This document shows, one piece after another, positions 1 through 8,920 of a stretch of 64,000 nt of DNA (its first letter is position 1; each line of letters starts with the position of its first letter). The notes beneath the pieces were generated by a model. It saw nothing but the letters and a program-made list of their open reading frames with translations. It was not told the origin of the DNA and ran no database searches. Source of the stretch: Pedobacter frigoris (GTDB lineage: Bacteria; Bacteroidota; Bacteroidia; Sphingobacteriales; Sphingobacteriaceae); the NCBI RefSeq assembly GCF_005116445.1, contig NZ_SWBQ01000001.1:1240001-1304000 (forward strand), written 5' to 3'. A program made the translations under genes and the position numbers.

Positions 1-615
1 GTCGTGGATTAAAACGCCATTTAGTTCAACAGATACAAATCTTGCATTAGCAGTTTTGTTTCCCGATGCGTCAAATCTTGGTGCAAGGAACACAATTTTG
101 ATGTGTTGCCATAATCCAGGTGCTTTTGAAACATTCTGACGAGGTGCATAACCGCCAAAACCCTTTTGTCCGTCAGGTTTTGAGTCATCCCATCTTTCAT
201 AGATACCACCATTAATAGATGATAATGGTTTTGTTGCGGTCCATGAATCTTCTAGTTGTAATTCATAGATACCTTGCAAATAGATACCTGAATTGGCGCC
301 CTTAGCCATCAGATAATCCAGTTCCAGAACAACGTCTCCGTGCTCACCAATGGTAAGTAAATCAGAGCCATGGTCTTTTTTTGTAGGAATGTTTACAAGG
401 ATTCCTGTTCCTTTGGTTAGGTTTAGCGCATTTTGTTCTGCTAAGTTTGCGGTTACCCCACCGGCTAAAGTCCAGGTTTGTCCGGGACTTTTGAACGAAG
501 ATAGATCGTTCAGGCTGATTTCCGATTGGTCGGTCAGTTGCTGAGCAGACACAAACGCAGTTCCTAACAACCAGACAAAAGCCGTTGTTCCTAACCTTAA
601 ATAATTAAGCTTCAT
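1..615 (-). CDS. DUF1080 (3-keto-disaccharide hydrolase-type) secreted protein, 3' part cut by window edge
   Basis: Reading from ATG at 615 towards position 1 gives 205 codons with no stop, so the C-terminus lies outside the window. The first ~25 residues are a Sec signal peptide ending in VSAQQ. The rest resembles the LamG-like DUF1080 fold, with typical stretches such as GDVVLELDYLM, NSGIYLQG, YELQLEDSW and GGIYERW, followed by a beta strand series ending in ELNGVLIHD. Family members are periplasmic or outer-membrane carbohydrate-active proteins, some shown to act on 3-keto-glycosides. The substrate here cannot be told. No partner gene is visible, since the upstream neighbour at 887 is divergent. 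Confidence 0.85.
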   Translation of the reverse strand, partial: MKLNYLRLGTTAFVWLLGTAFVSAQQLTDQSEISLNDLSSFKSPGQTWTLAGGVTANLAEQNALNLTKGTGILVNIPTKKDHGSDLLTIGEHGDVVLELDYLMAKGANSGIYLQGIYELQLEDSWTATKPLSSINGGIYERWDDSKPDGQKGFGGYAPRQNVSKAPGLWQHIKIVFLAPRFDASGNKTANARFVSVELNGVLIHD

Positions 616-886
616 ATTGTGTTATTTGGTTTAAAAAGATTTAAATGTAATGATTTCATATTTGATTAAACGGGACTGCAAAATAATGATTTTGTTACAA
701 AAAACAAGAATGCTTTATAATCAATAAATAAGCCTTATTTTATTTGCTAAAACTATTTTTCACCTTATTGTTAAAATTACACAAAACTTCTGTTTTAGCA
801 GATTCTTCCCAACATTTAATCTGGGCTAATGAAACACTTTAATCAGACAGATTGTTAAGGATTTGGTTAGTGCAAATTTATGTGTT

Positions 887-1747
887 ATGAAATCAGAAAA
901 GCCGAAGCAAATCAGACCTAAACAAAGGCAAAACAAACAGCCGGGGATAGAAAGTAAAATGCTTCCTCATCCGGAATACCTGCCGAAAAAACCAGGCCTG
1001 AAATTAAAAGATAAAGTAGCCCTCATAACCGGAGGCGATAGCGGGATTGGCCGGGCGGTAGCAATAGCCTTTGCCCAGGAAGGTGCTCATGTATTGATCA
1101 GTTATCTAAATGAGCACAAAGATGCGAAAGAGACAGTAGCTGCTGTTGAATCCTTTGGCAGGAAGGCAATTGCTGTTGCCGGAGATATATCAGAAGAAAA
1201 ACACTGTCGAGACCTTGTGAACGAGGCGCTTAAGACGTTTGGGAGGCTGGATATTGTAGTGAATAATGCTGCTGTGCAATATCCCCAAAAGAGCCTCACA
1301 GATATAAAAGCTTCGCAGCTTGAAAAAACATTTCGGACGAATATATTCTCCCATTTCTTCATCACCCAGGAAGCACTTAAATACCTAAAAAAAGGGAGCA
1401 GTATCATCTGCACCACCTCTGTAACTGCTTACAGAGGAAGTGATCATTTAATAGATTATTCTGCGACCAAGGGCGCAATAGTTGCCTTTATAAGATCCTT
1501 ATCAGCATCTCTGGCAGATAAAGGGATAAGAGTAAACGGAGTTGCCCCAGGTCCTATCTGGACACCATTGATTCCAGCCACCTTTCCTGCCGACCATGTT
1601 GCAGAATTCGGCTCCGATGTACCTCTAAAAAGAGCTGGACAGCCAAACGAGGTGGCGCCTGCTTATGTTTTTCTGGCTTCGGATGATGCAAGTTATATAA
1701 CCGGTCAGATCCTGCATCCCAACGGTGGGGAGATAATTAATGGCTAA
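887..1747 (+). CDS. SDR family NAD(P)-dependent oxidoreductase (YghA/YhdF-like)
   Basis: A 286-aa short-chain dehydrogenase/reductase. It has the cofactor motif TGGDSGIG near the N-terminus of the Rossmann fold, the NNAA motif, a catalytic serine in TTSVTAY and the YSATK catalytic Tyr-Lys pair, and a C-terminal NPNGG-like end. The N-terminal extension (basic, then QPGIE and LPHPEY) is typical of the general-stress SDR subgroup that includes E. coli YghA. These are cytosolic NADPH aldehyde reductases of uncertain physiological substrate. The ATG at 887 was chosen. A TTG 24 nt upstream is in frame but adds an unconserved octapeptide. The 3' end overlaps the convergent thioredoxin gene by 4 nt. 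Confidence 0.9.
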   Translation: MKSEKPKQIRPKQRQNKQPGIESKMLPHPEYLPKKPGLKLKDKVALITGGDSGIGRAVAIAFAQEGAHVLISYLNEHKDAKETVAAVESFGRKAIAVAGDISEEKHCRDLVNEALKTFGRLDIVVNNAAVQYPQKSLTDIKASQLEKTFRTNIFSHFFITQEALKYLKKGSSIICTTSVTAYRGSDHLIDYSATKGAIVAFIRSLSASLADKGIRVNGVAPGPIWTPLIPATFPADHVAEFGSDVPLKRAGQPNEVAPAYVFLASDDASYITGQILHPNGGEIING

Positions 1748-2310
1748 TTGCGTTTGATTTCATTTTTTCTGAATACCACTGCAACTTCATCAAGTTCTTT
1801 GGCAGTCATCTTTGATGATTTCTTAAGGGTGCTGATAAAATAAGCTACTTCTTTTTCCGCTGCAGGGCATCCAACATTTTCGCCTTTGGAAGTTAACGCA
1901 GCTCCTTCTGGTCTCATTTGCGAATCAGCAAGGAGATTTTGATCTTGGTCAAATACCAGCCAGGTTGGCAAGCCCTGATCTGCATTATTGTATTTTTTTA
2001 GCAATTCGGCAGCACCTGGGTTTTCAAGACTTTTCTTAGCCAGATCGTGTTCATAAACAACTATGTCAGCTATAACATAATTTCTATCAAAAAAAGGTTT
2101 AATTGCAGGGTCTTTTAAACTGGCGTCCATTTTATGGCACCATCCACACCATGATGCATGGAACATGAGTAAAACATTCTTTTTTTCGGCTTTAGCTTTT
2201 TTAACTGCAGCACTTAATACTTCATTTGCAGGTGTTGGAGTTGTCTGTGCGATGGCTGTATTGAGTATAAATACAGAAGCCATTCCGGATAAAAATATTT
2301 TTAATTTCAT
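1744..2310 (-). CDS. Periplasmic thioredoxin-family protein
   Basis: 188 aa. A signal peptide (residues ~1-21, ending AIAQ) precedes a thioredoxin fold with the redox motif CGWC in the context FHASWCGWCHKMD and a cis-proline region (GLPTWLVFD). The WCGWCHKM context resembles the DUF255/thioredoxin_7 group, which use a CxxC pair for periplasmic disulfide exchange. The C-terminal ~40 residues are a charged helix (SKMTAKELDEVAVVF). It is a single gene, convergent with the SDR and divergent from the sugar dehydrogenase at 2487. The specific partner protein is unknown. Confidence 0.88.
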   Translation of the reverse strand: MKLKIFLSGMASVFILNTAIAQTTPTPANEVLSAAVKKAKAEKKNVLLMFHASWCGWCHKMDASLKDPAIKPFFDRNYVIADIVVYEHDLAKKSLENPGAAELLKKYNNADQGLPTWLVFDQDQNLLADSQMRPEGAALTSKGENVGCPAAEKEVAYFISTLKKSSKMTAKELDEVAVVFRKNEIKRN

Positions 2311-2486
2311 ATGCTTAAATCAATTAGTTGAGTAAATATATGTTATCAACCCTATCTAAATAACTCTGATGAAAAAATACATCAATAAAAATCAATCCAT
2401 ATGTAGTTTAGTAAAAGTGGATATTACATATTTGAACAATATGCTCTATATTTATATTTGAAACCAACACACAAACCATAACATTA

Positions 2487-5216
2487 ATGAAAGCTTCTTT
2501 ACCATTGATACTTTCGGGTATTGCATTTACCATGATACTGCCTTTTACAGGCGGCAAAAATGGAACACCACTAATTAACCGAACTACCAGAAATCTAAAA
2601 GAAAAAATAACACTAAAAATAGATACACCTGATCAGGATAGATTTGTGAAAGTTCCCTTAGTTCAGGGACAGTTTTTTGAGCCAACTGAGATGTCCATCC
2701 TACCCAACCTGGATATTTTGATATCACAGCGCAGGGGAGAAATTATGATTTATAAAAACAAGACTAAGAAACTCACTGAAGCAGGCAAACTGGATGTTTA
2801 TTTTAAGACCAACGTACCGGATGTTAATGCTGAAGAGGGATTACTTGGAATGGCTGCAGATCCAAACTTTGCAGTTAACCAGTACATATATCTATTCTAT
2901 AGTCCAATTAAAACCTCTGTAAACCGTTTGTCCCGTTTTAAACTCATTAATGATAAAATCAGTCTAGCGAGCGAAAAAGTAGTTCTTGAGTTTTATTCTC
3001 AGAGAGAGATTTGCTGTCATACAGGTGGCTCCATTGCCTTTGGACCAGATGGTTTACTTTACGTATCTACAGGTGATAACTCCACTCCTTTTGATGTGCC
3101 AAAACAACAATATGTCAATAAAGGATACGCTCCTCTGGATAACAGGCCAGGTTTACAGCAGTACGATGCAAGAAGATCCTCAGGTAATACAAACGATTTG
3201 AGGGGTAAAATATTGAGAATTAAGGTAAATGCAGATGCAACATACAGTATTCCTGAAGGAAACTTATTTCCAAAAGATGATCCCAAAAGTAAGCCTGAGA
3301 TTTATGTAATGGGCAATAGGAATCCTTATAGAATCTCAGTGGATCAAAAAACAGGATTCCTTTATTGGGGAGAAGTTGGGCCAGATGCAAATAATGATGA
3401 TGAATCCAGAGGACCAAAAGGATATGACGAAATTAATCAGGCCCGTAAGGCAGGTAACTTTGGCTGGCCGCTATTTGTAGGAAACAATTATCCTTATAAG
3501 GCCTATGATTATACTACCGGAACCAGCGGAGCGGCATTTGACCCAGCTGCAGGTATTAACAACTCACCTAACAACACAGGCCGGACTCAACTTCCACCTG
3601 CGCAATCTGCTTACATCTGGTATCCATACGGAACTTCAAAAGAATTTCCGGAAGTTGGCTCCGGTGGCCGTACAGCTATGGCTGGCCCTGTCTATTGGCC
3701 TAAACCCGGCGCAGCCGCTTATCCATCTTACTATAATGGCAAGTTGATTATTTATGAGTGGATGCGAGGTTGGGTGAAAGCGGTTACGATGGCGCCAAAT
3801 GGCGACTATATAAGTATGGAGCCCTTCCTGGAAAACATTTCACTGGCAGCACCGGTTGACATGGAGTTAGGACCCGATGGAAAATTATATATCCTGGAGT
3901 ATGGCAAGGGCTGGTTTTCAAAAAATGCTGACGCAGGAATGGTGAGAATAGACTATTTAGCTGGCAATAGACCTCCGGCTATTAAGCAACTTGTAATAGA
4001 AAAAACAAGTGGCCTTCTTCCTTATAAACTGACCGCTAAAGTTGAAGCCAGTGATCCCGATGATGGTGATGTACTAACCTATATCTGGAATCTTGGGAAA
4101 GGCGTTAAAAAGACAACTAACAGACCTGAGTTGGAACATACATTCACTAAAGCCGGTGAGTATGCCGTTAGTGTTGAGGTAGTTGATAACCTGAAGGCCT
4201 CATCCAAAAGTACAGTTATTCCTGTATTTGCAGGAAATGAACATCCGAAAGTAGACATCCTGTTATCGGGTAATAAAACATTCTATTTCCCGGGTAAGCC
4301 AGTAAGCTATCAGGTTCTCGTATCAGATAAAGGTGCTACGGTGAATAAAAGCAGACTTTATGTATCCAACACCTACACAGAGGGATTTGACATGGCGGGT
4401 GCTCAGTTAGGACATCAGCAAGTTGCCCAAACACTTGTAGGTAAATCAATTATGATGAAATCGGATTGCAGCAATTGTCATAAAATATCTACAAAGTCAA
4501 TTGGCCCCGCATTTACACAAGTATCAACCAAATATCAAAAAAATACAAAAGCAGTAGCTTATCTCACAAATAAAGTGATCAAAGGAAGCAGCGGCGTATG
4601 GGGTGAAGTTCCTATGCCTGGACATGCTACTATGAAAGAATCTGATGTGAAACAAATTGCTGAATGGATCATGTCACTAAGCGCAAAAGCAAGCAGTAAA
4701 CCTTCACTTCCTGCTGCAGGTAATATCATCCCTCCCGCTTCGATTAATAAGAACAAACCGGTATTGGCAATCAAGGCTACTTATTCAGATTTAGGAGCAC
4801 CAGGGTTAAAACCACTTACATCCAGTAACGTGGTCAATCTGAAAAGCAATGTCATAGAAGCCAATGATATCAAAAATGTTTCTCAATTTGGAAAAAGAGA
4901 CTATAATGGTGGACAGGCCTTAATTTTCCCTCAGAACGACGGACAAATTGTATTGAAAAATATTGATTTAAGTTCGGTAAATGCATTCCAGTTTGGAATT
5001 GTCAAAATGGGAGGAGATGTGAACTATACCATTGAAATCAGGCTTGATGATAAAGATGGCAAAATACTTGCAAGCTCAACATCAAACAACATGACTATAC
5101 CTATTGAGCTCGTTACTGATAAAAAAATGCACGTTGTGTACTTTTTAGTTAAGAATTCAGGAGAAAAAATAAAAGACAGACCACTACTGTCGAACATTAC
5201 TGCCCTCAGTAAATAA
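2487..5216 (+). CDS. PQQ-type sugar (glucose/sorbosone) dehydrogenase with PKD, cytochrome c and carbohydrate-binding-like domains
   Basis: 909 aa, exported (hydrophobic N-terminus, residues 1-22). Residues ~50-490 form a GSDH beta-propeller, shown by HTGGSIAFGPDG, LYVSTGDN, LRGKILRI, GNRNPYRISVD, WGEVGPD and ELGPDGKLYILEYG. Residues ~494-578 form a PKD domain (DPDDGDVLTYIWNLG). Residues ~645-730 form a mono-haem cytochrome c with CSNCH at 661-665 and a likely axial Met in MPGHATM. The last ~150 residues look like a beta-sandwich ligand-binding module. This architecture fits sugar oxidation with electron transfer to the fused cytochrome. The substrate and whether PQQ is the true cofactor are not shown by the sequence. 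Transcription ends at a strong hairpin directly after the stop. Confidence 0.88.
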   Translation: MKASLPLILSGIAFTMILPFTGGKNGTPLINRTTRNLKEKITLKIDTPDQDRFVKVPLVQGQFFEPTEMSILPNLDILISQRRGEIMIYKNKTKKLTEAGKLDVYFKTNVPDVNAEEGLLGMAADPNFAVNQYIYLFYSPIKTSVNRLSRFKLINDKISLASEKVVLEFYSQREICCHTGGSIAFGPDGLLYVSTGDNSTPFDVPKQQYVNKGYAPLDNRPGLQQYDARRSSGNTNDLRGKILRIKVNADATYSIPEGNLFPKDDPKSKPEIYVMGNRNPYRISVDQKTGFLYWGEVGPDANNDDESRGPKGYDEINQARKAGNFGWPLFVGNNYPYKAYDYTTGTSGAAFDPAAGINNSPNNTGRTQLPPAQSAYIWYPYGTSKEFPEVGSGGRTAMAGPVYWPKPGAAAYPSYYNGKLIIYEWMRGWVKAVTMAPNGDYISMEPFLENISLAAPVDMELGPDGKLYILEYGKGWFSKNADAGMVRIDYLAGNRPPAIKQLVIEKTSGLLPYKLTAKVEASDPDDGDVLTYIWNLGKGVKKTTNRPELEHTFTKAGEYAVSVEVVDNLKASSKSTVIPVFAGNEHPKVDILLSGNKTFYFPGKPVSYQVLVSDKGATVNKSRLYVSNTYTEGFDMAGAQLGHQQVAQTLVGKSIMMKSDCSNCHKISTKSIGPAFTQVSTKYQKNTKAVAYLTNKVIKGSSGVWGEVPMPGHATMKESDVKQIAEWIMSLSAKASSKPSLPAAGNIIPPASINKNKPVLAIKATYSDLGAPGLKPLTSSNVVNLKSNVIEANDIKNVSQFGKRDYNGGQALIFPQNDGQIVLKNIDLSSVNAFQFGIVKMGGDVNYTIEIRLDDKDGKILASSTSNNMTIPIELVTDKKMHVVYFLVKNSGEKIKDRPLLSNITALSK

Positions 5217-5254
5217 AAAAGTAAAGGCGTCCAAATGGGCGCCTTTACTTTTTT
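5215..5254. terminator. Strong bidirectional rho-independent terminator
   Basis: An 18-bp stem (5215-5232 with 5237-5254, one G:T wobble) has a 4-nt AAAT loop, with A6 on one side and T6 on the other. It sits between the convergent stop codons of the sugar dehydrogenase and the ABC exporter, so it can serve both genes. Confidence 0.92.
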
Positions 5255-7058
5255 AGCTTTGTATCTTTCCGTGTATCAGTTTCTGTATAGCATCCTGAAA
5301 AGATCCGGCCTGAACCACTTCACCGGAGTTTACAAAGAAGATCTCATCGGCATTCTCTATGGTATTTAATCGATGTGCGATGATGACCAATGTAGTTTTC
5401 GATGGAAGTTTTTCCAATATTTGGCTTAGGAGCTGTTCAGTTACCGTATCTATATTAGCTGTTGCCTCATCAAGGATAAGCAAGTCTGGCTTTCTCAAAA
5501 ATGCCCTCATAAATGCAATAAGCTGCCTTTGTCCCAGGCTCATACTTTCACCACCAGAAGTTACATTAGTATCAAGACCTTCATCGAACACATTAAGCAA
5601 CTGACCCAGTCCCGCATTATTTATTACCGATAAAAACGCTGCATCGGAATCTTTTGCATATTCCTCATTACCGTATAGTATGTTTTCCTTTACAGTTCCG
5701 GTAAACAATATTGGTTCCTGAAGGATAAACCCTATTCTGCGTGCACGTTCTTTTGCATCGTAGCTCCTGATATCTCTTCCTTTCAACAATACCTTACCTT
5801 GTAAAGGATCATATAGCCTCGCCATGATAGATGCAGTAGTTGTTTTTCCACCTCCGGTGGGACCAACAAAAGCATATGTTTTGCCTTTATCTAATCGGAA
5901 ATTTACATGGTGAAGAATCTCTTTACCCTCCGGGTAGCCAAAATGAACATTCTGAAACTCAATAACTCCACGGTCGTCTGATGACATGATTTCTTCACTT
6001 TTTAGTACCTGCAAGTCATTGTCCATGGTTAATATTTTGGAAATCCGGTCCCAGGATGCCAACGCCGTTTGAAAACTAGCCCATAATGATGCGAGCTGTC
6101 TTATTGGATTGTAAAAGTTATTAGCGTAAGCAATATAACTGATTAGAAAACCAATACTTAAACCGCCATTCTTAATTAAATATATTCCATAAATCAACAC
6201 CAACAACTGAGCGATGTTCGAGAACAAACTAAAGACAGGCATAAACACAGTATTGGCTATGCCGGAACCGATCGCTGTGGTGTAGTTTTGCTGATTGGCT
6301 TTATCAAATCGTTCCCTGAAATAATCACGGCGATTAAAGGCTACGACTACCTTAAAGTTGCTTAGACTTTCTTGTATTTCAGCACTCATCAGACCTACGT
6401 TTTTAGAATTCGCAGCATTCTTTTTTCTTACCCATGGCGAAAGCCTATTGACAAATAGCCATATGCATAACGCTGGTAGAATGGCAACCAAGCCCAGCTT
6501 AAAATTGATGATCAGCATGAACGACCCTGCCGCTATGAGCATAAATATACTGCTCAGAAACTGTAGTAAAGCCTGGGAGAAGAATTGATTCAAACGGTCG
6601 GTATCCGTGTTTACCCTGGAGATTAGGTCTCCGGCCTTATTTTGATTAAAAAATGTAACCGGCAACTCCTGTATTTTGTTAAATACGATGTTTCTTAAGT
6701 TAAACACGATCCGTTGCGCAGCCCCGCCCATTAAACGAGTCTGGATGTAGCTGGCTCCAAAGACAAAACAATACATACATAACAGTATACCCGAAAACAT
6801 CATTAAGCCGTTGTATTCTTTCGTCTGTATATAATGATCTATTGTATAGCCAATTATTAAAGGTCCTGCTAAATTTATACTGGTATTAATGAGCATGATG
6901 GTCAGCGCTACCACAAGATTCTTTTTTTCAGCAGCGCCTGCACTCAGCAGATTCTTTAATTCCTGATAAACCGGCTTTTTTACCTTATCCTCATTTTCTA
7001 TGTTCAGGTTATAATTCATAGTTGCTGGTGCTTTGTTGTGAATTATAGATTTGGACAT
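5253..7058 (-). CDS. ABC exporter half-transporter, catalytically competent subunit
   Basis: 601 aa: type I exporter with six membrane spans (~50-320) fused to an ATPase domain (~365-590). It has Walker A GPTGGGKTT (399-407), Q-loop QEP, Walker B LLILDE with the catalytic E531, and H-loop His562. The signature motif is non-canonical: MSLGQ at 506-510 instead of LSGGQ. The start overlaps the upstream partner by 50 nt. An internal Met14 (7019) would reduce the overlap to 11 nt and is an equally plausible start. It pairs with the 7009-8706 product as a heterodimer. Family members export lipids, peptides or drugs; the substrate is unknown. Confidence 0.93.
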   Translation of the reverse strand: MSKSIIHNKAPATMNYNLNIENEDKVKKPVYQELKNLLSAGAAEKKNLVVALTIMLINTSINLAGPLIIGYTIDHYIQTKEYNGLMMFSGILLCMYCFVFGASYIQTRLMGGAAQRIVFNLRNIVFNKIQELPVTFFNQNKAGDLISRVNTDTDRLNQFFSQALLQFLSSIFMLIAAGSFMLIINFKLGLVAILPALCIWLFVNRLSPWVRKKNAANSKNVGLMSAEIQESLSNFKVVVAFNRRDYFRERFDKANQQNYTTAIGSGIANTVFMPVFSLFSNIAQLLVLIYGIYLIKNGGLSIGFLISYIAYANNFYNPIRQLASLWASFQTALASWDRISKILTMDNDLQVLKSEEIMSSDDRGVIEFQNVHFGYPEGKEILHHVNFRLDKGKTYAFVGPTGGGKTTTASIMARLYDPLQGKVLLKGRDIRSYDAKERARRIGFILQEPILFTGTVKENILYGNEEYAKDSDAAFLSVINNAGLGQLLNVFDEGLDTNVTSGGESMSLGQRQLIAFMRAFLRKPDLLILDEATANIDTVTEQLLSQILEKLPSKTTLVIIAHRLNTIENADEIFFVNSGEVVQAGSFQDAIQKLIHGKIQS

Positions 7059-8706
7059 ATTCAGGACTTCTGAGCATTAGTTCTTTATGTTTTCCACTAT
7101 CCAGTATTTCTCCCTGCATCATCAGTATAATCTTATCGTAGTTTTCTACTGCAGCTACCTTTTGAGTTACAGAAATGAGCGTAATAGACGGATAATTGCG
7201 CTGGATATTTTCAAGTATTCTTTGTTCTGTTTGCTGATCTACCCTTGCTGTAAAATCGTCGAGCAATAAGATATTTGGGCGAATGGCTAGCGCCCTTGCA
7301 AGCATGATGCGCTGTTTTTGTCCGCCGGACAAACTAAGTCCCCGCTCAGAAATCAAGGTATCCACCCCATTTGGTAAAGAATCTATAAGACCCTTGAGTT
7401 CTGCCGTTTCAATTGCCAGCTGAAGCTGCTCTTCCGTAATCTGTTCACTGAACGCAATATTATCTCTGATACTCATATTGAACAAGACGCTGTCCTGAAA
7501 TACTATGGCCAACTGACGGTAAAAAGTATTGCTTTCAATATCAGAAATTAAAAAATCATTAAATTTAATTAGTCCATCATCCGGTTTTACCATTCCAGCC
7601 ATTAGCTGCAGCAGTTGGGTTTTACCCGCTACGGTAGGTCCTACTATGGCGACTTTGGAGCCTGGTTGTATTTCAAAACTAATGTCCTTTAACACTTTCT
7701 TGCCAGCGTAACTCAGGTTAACCTGTTCTACACTTATTGCGCCAGTCAGATCAGCTTCAATCTTGCCGCCGTCCAGCAGATCTTCAGCATCTAAAACCTT
7801 GCTTATTCTTCCATAAGATACTGTAGCCTGAACGATTACATTACTCATAAATCCTATTACAATAATCGGAAATATCAACATGGCCAGATAGCTGTTAAAT
7901 GCTGCGAGGTCACCAATCGACATCCGGGTTGTGATGACTAAATGGCCGCCATAAATGAGGATCACTAAAGCTGCGATATTGGCTGTAAACGTGATGATCG
8001 GAATTAACCAGGCAAAAAGCCTCAATATTGCGAGGCCCAGGTTTTTACCTTTTACACTGGCTTCTAAAAATTTATCATACTCCAAAGCCTGAGAATTTAC
8101 TACACGAACTAAAAATGCACCCAGAATACTTTCATTGATTACCTTATTTAACCTGTCAATGACTTCCCTGCTCTTTTTATAAAGCATCTTTACCCTTTTT
8201 AGAACTAAATAAAAAGTAATGCCTATTGTAGAAACAATGCAGATTACAATCAGTCCCAACTCCCAGTCTATACTGAACAATAAGATTGTAGAACCAATGA
8301 TGATGACCAGGGATGAGATCATCGATACTATTGCCTGAGACACAAACTGTTTAATGGCATCAACATCTGAGGTCAGATTGGTCAGCAGTTTTGCTGGATT
8401 TTGCTGTTCTATAAATGAAAAATTCTGAATAGAAATCTTATGAGAAAGACTTGTTCTTAAATCTCTAGCCACCTTTTCAGAGGCATAGATCTGGAGAATA
8501 CTCTGCAGATACCCGAATATAAATACCAATGCAGTGATGCTGGAAAATTGGACCATCGCATTATTCATAGAGAAATCCGGATTCTTAAGCCCATCAATTA
8601 CGCTCCCGATAATTTTGGGTAATAATAAACTTAATACATTACCTGCGAGCGCTAAAAACAGCAATGTAATGATCAATCCTGAATATGGTTTCAGTAATTT
8701 TAACAC
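7009..8706 (-). CDS. ABC exporter half-transporter, degenerate-site subunit
   Basis: 565 aa: six membrane spans (~10-290) plus ATPase domain. The signature motif is canonical (LSGGQ, 459-463) but its own ATP site is altered. Walker A is GPTVAGKT (356-363), the catalytic Glu after Walker B is Asp (LLLDD, D484), and the H-loop His is Gln (Q515 in ISVTQK). This is the mirror image of the partner gene. The pair therefore forms one consensus and one degenerate site, as in TmrAB, BmrCD or LmrCD-type heterodimeric exporters. First gene of the two-gene operon. Its promoter must lie in 8707-8920. Confidence 0.93.
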   Translation of the reverse strand: MLKLLKPYSGLIITLLFLALAGNVLSLLLPKIIGSVIDGLKNPDFSMNNAMVQFSSITALVFIFGYLQSILQIYASEKVARDLRTSLSHKISIQNFSFIEQQNPAKLLTNLTSDVDAIKQFVSQAIVSMISSLVIIIGSTILLFSIDWELGLIVICIVSTIGITFYLVLKRVKMLYKKSREVIDRLNKVINESILGAFLVRVVNSQALEYDKFLEASVKGKNLGLAILRLFAWLIPIITFTANIAALVILIYGGHLVITTRMSIGDLAAFNSYLAMLIFPIIVIGFMSNVIVQATVSYGRISKVLDAEDLLDGGKIEADLTGAISVEQVNLSYAGKKVLKDISFEIQPGSKVAIVGPTVAGKTQLLQLMAGMVKPDDGLIKFNDFLISDIESNTFYRQLAIVFQDSVLFNMSIRDNIAFSEQITEEQLQLAIETAELKGLIDSLPNGVDTLISERGLSLSGGQKQRIMLARALAIRPNILLLDDFTARVDQQTEQRILENIQRNYPSITLISVTQKVAAVENYDKIILMMQGEILDSGKHKELMLRSPEYVQIYNSQQSTSNYEL

Positions 8707-8761
8707 TGGGCTAAGATATGTAAAATCCTTAAATCAATAAGACTGCCCCTTTTTACTTTGA

Positions 8762-8788
8762 GATTCAAATGACTCAATTGACTCAAAT
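8762..8788. repeat. Short 9-nt direct repeats in the ABC exporter/NUMOD intergenic region
   Basis: Two adjacent units, TGACTCAAT (8770-8778) and TGACTCAAA (8779-8787), are preceded by a weaker GATTCAAA (8762-8769). A nearby TTTGAG (8757-8762) is the inverted form of CTCAAA. They lie 56-82 nt upstream of the ABC operon start, a position suited to a regulator site. An 8-bp inverted pair, TGCCCCTT (8744-8751) and AAGGGGCA (8805-8812), brackets them. The rest of 8707-8920 shows nothing recognizable. Confidence 0.4.
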
Positions 8789-8920
8789 GCTCCATTATGC
8801 AATGAAGGGGCATGCCATGTAACACTTTAGTTAAATTATGTTAATAAGCACCGCTGATTTTGGTTGTTTCGAAATTATAACATCTATTTGTAATTCGTCT
8901 TATTAATAATTAATTCAGTT

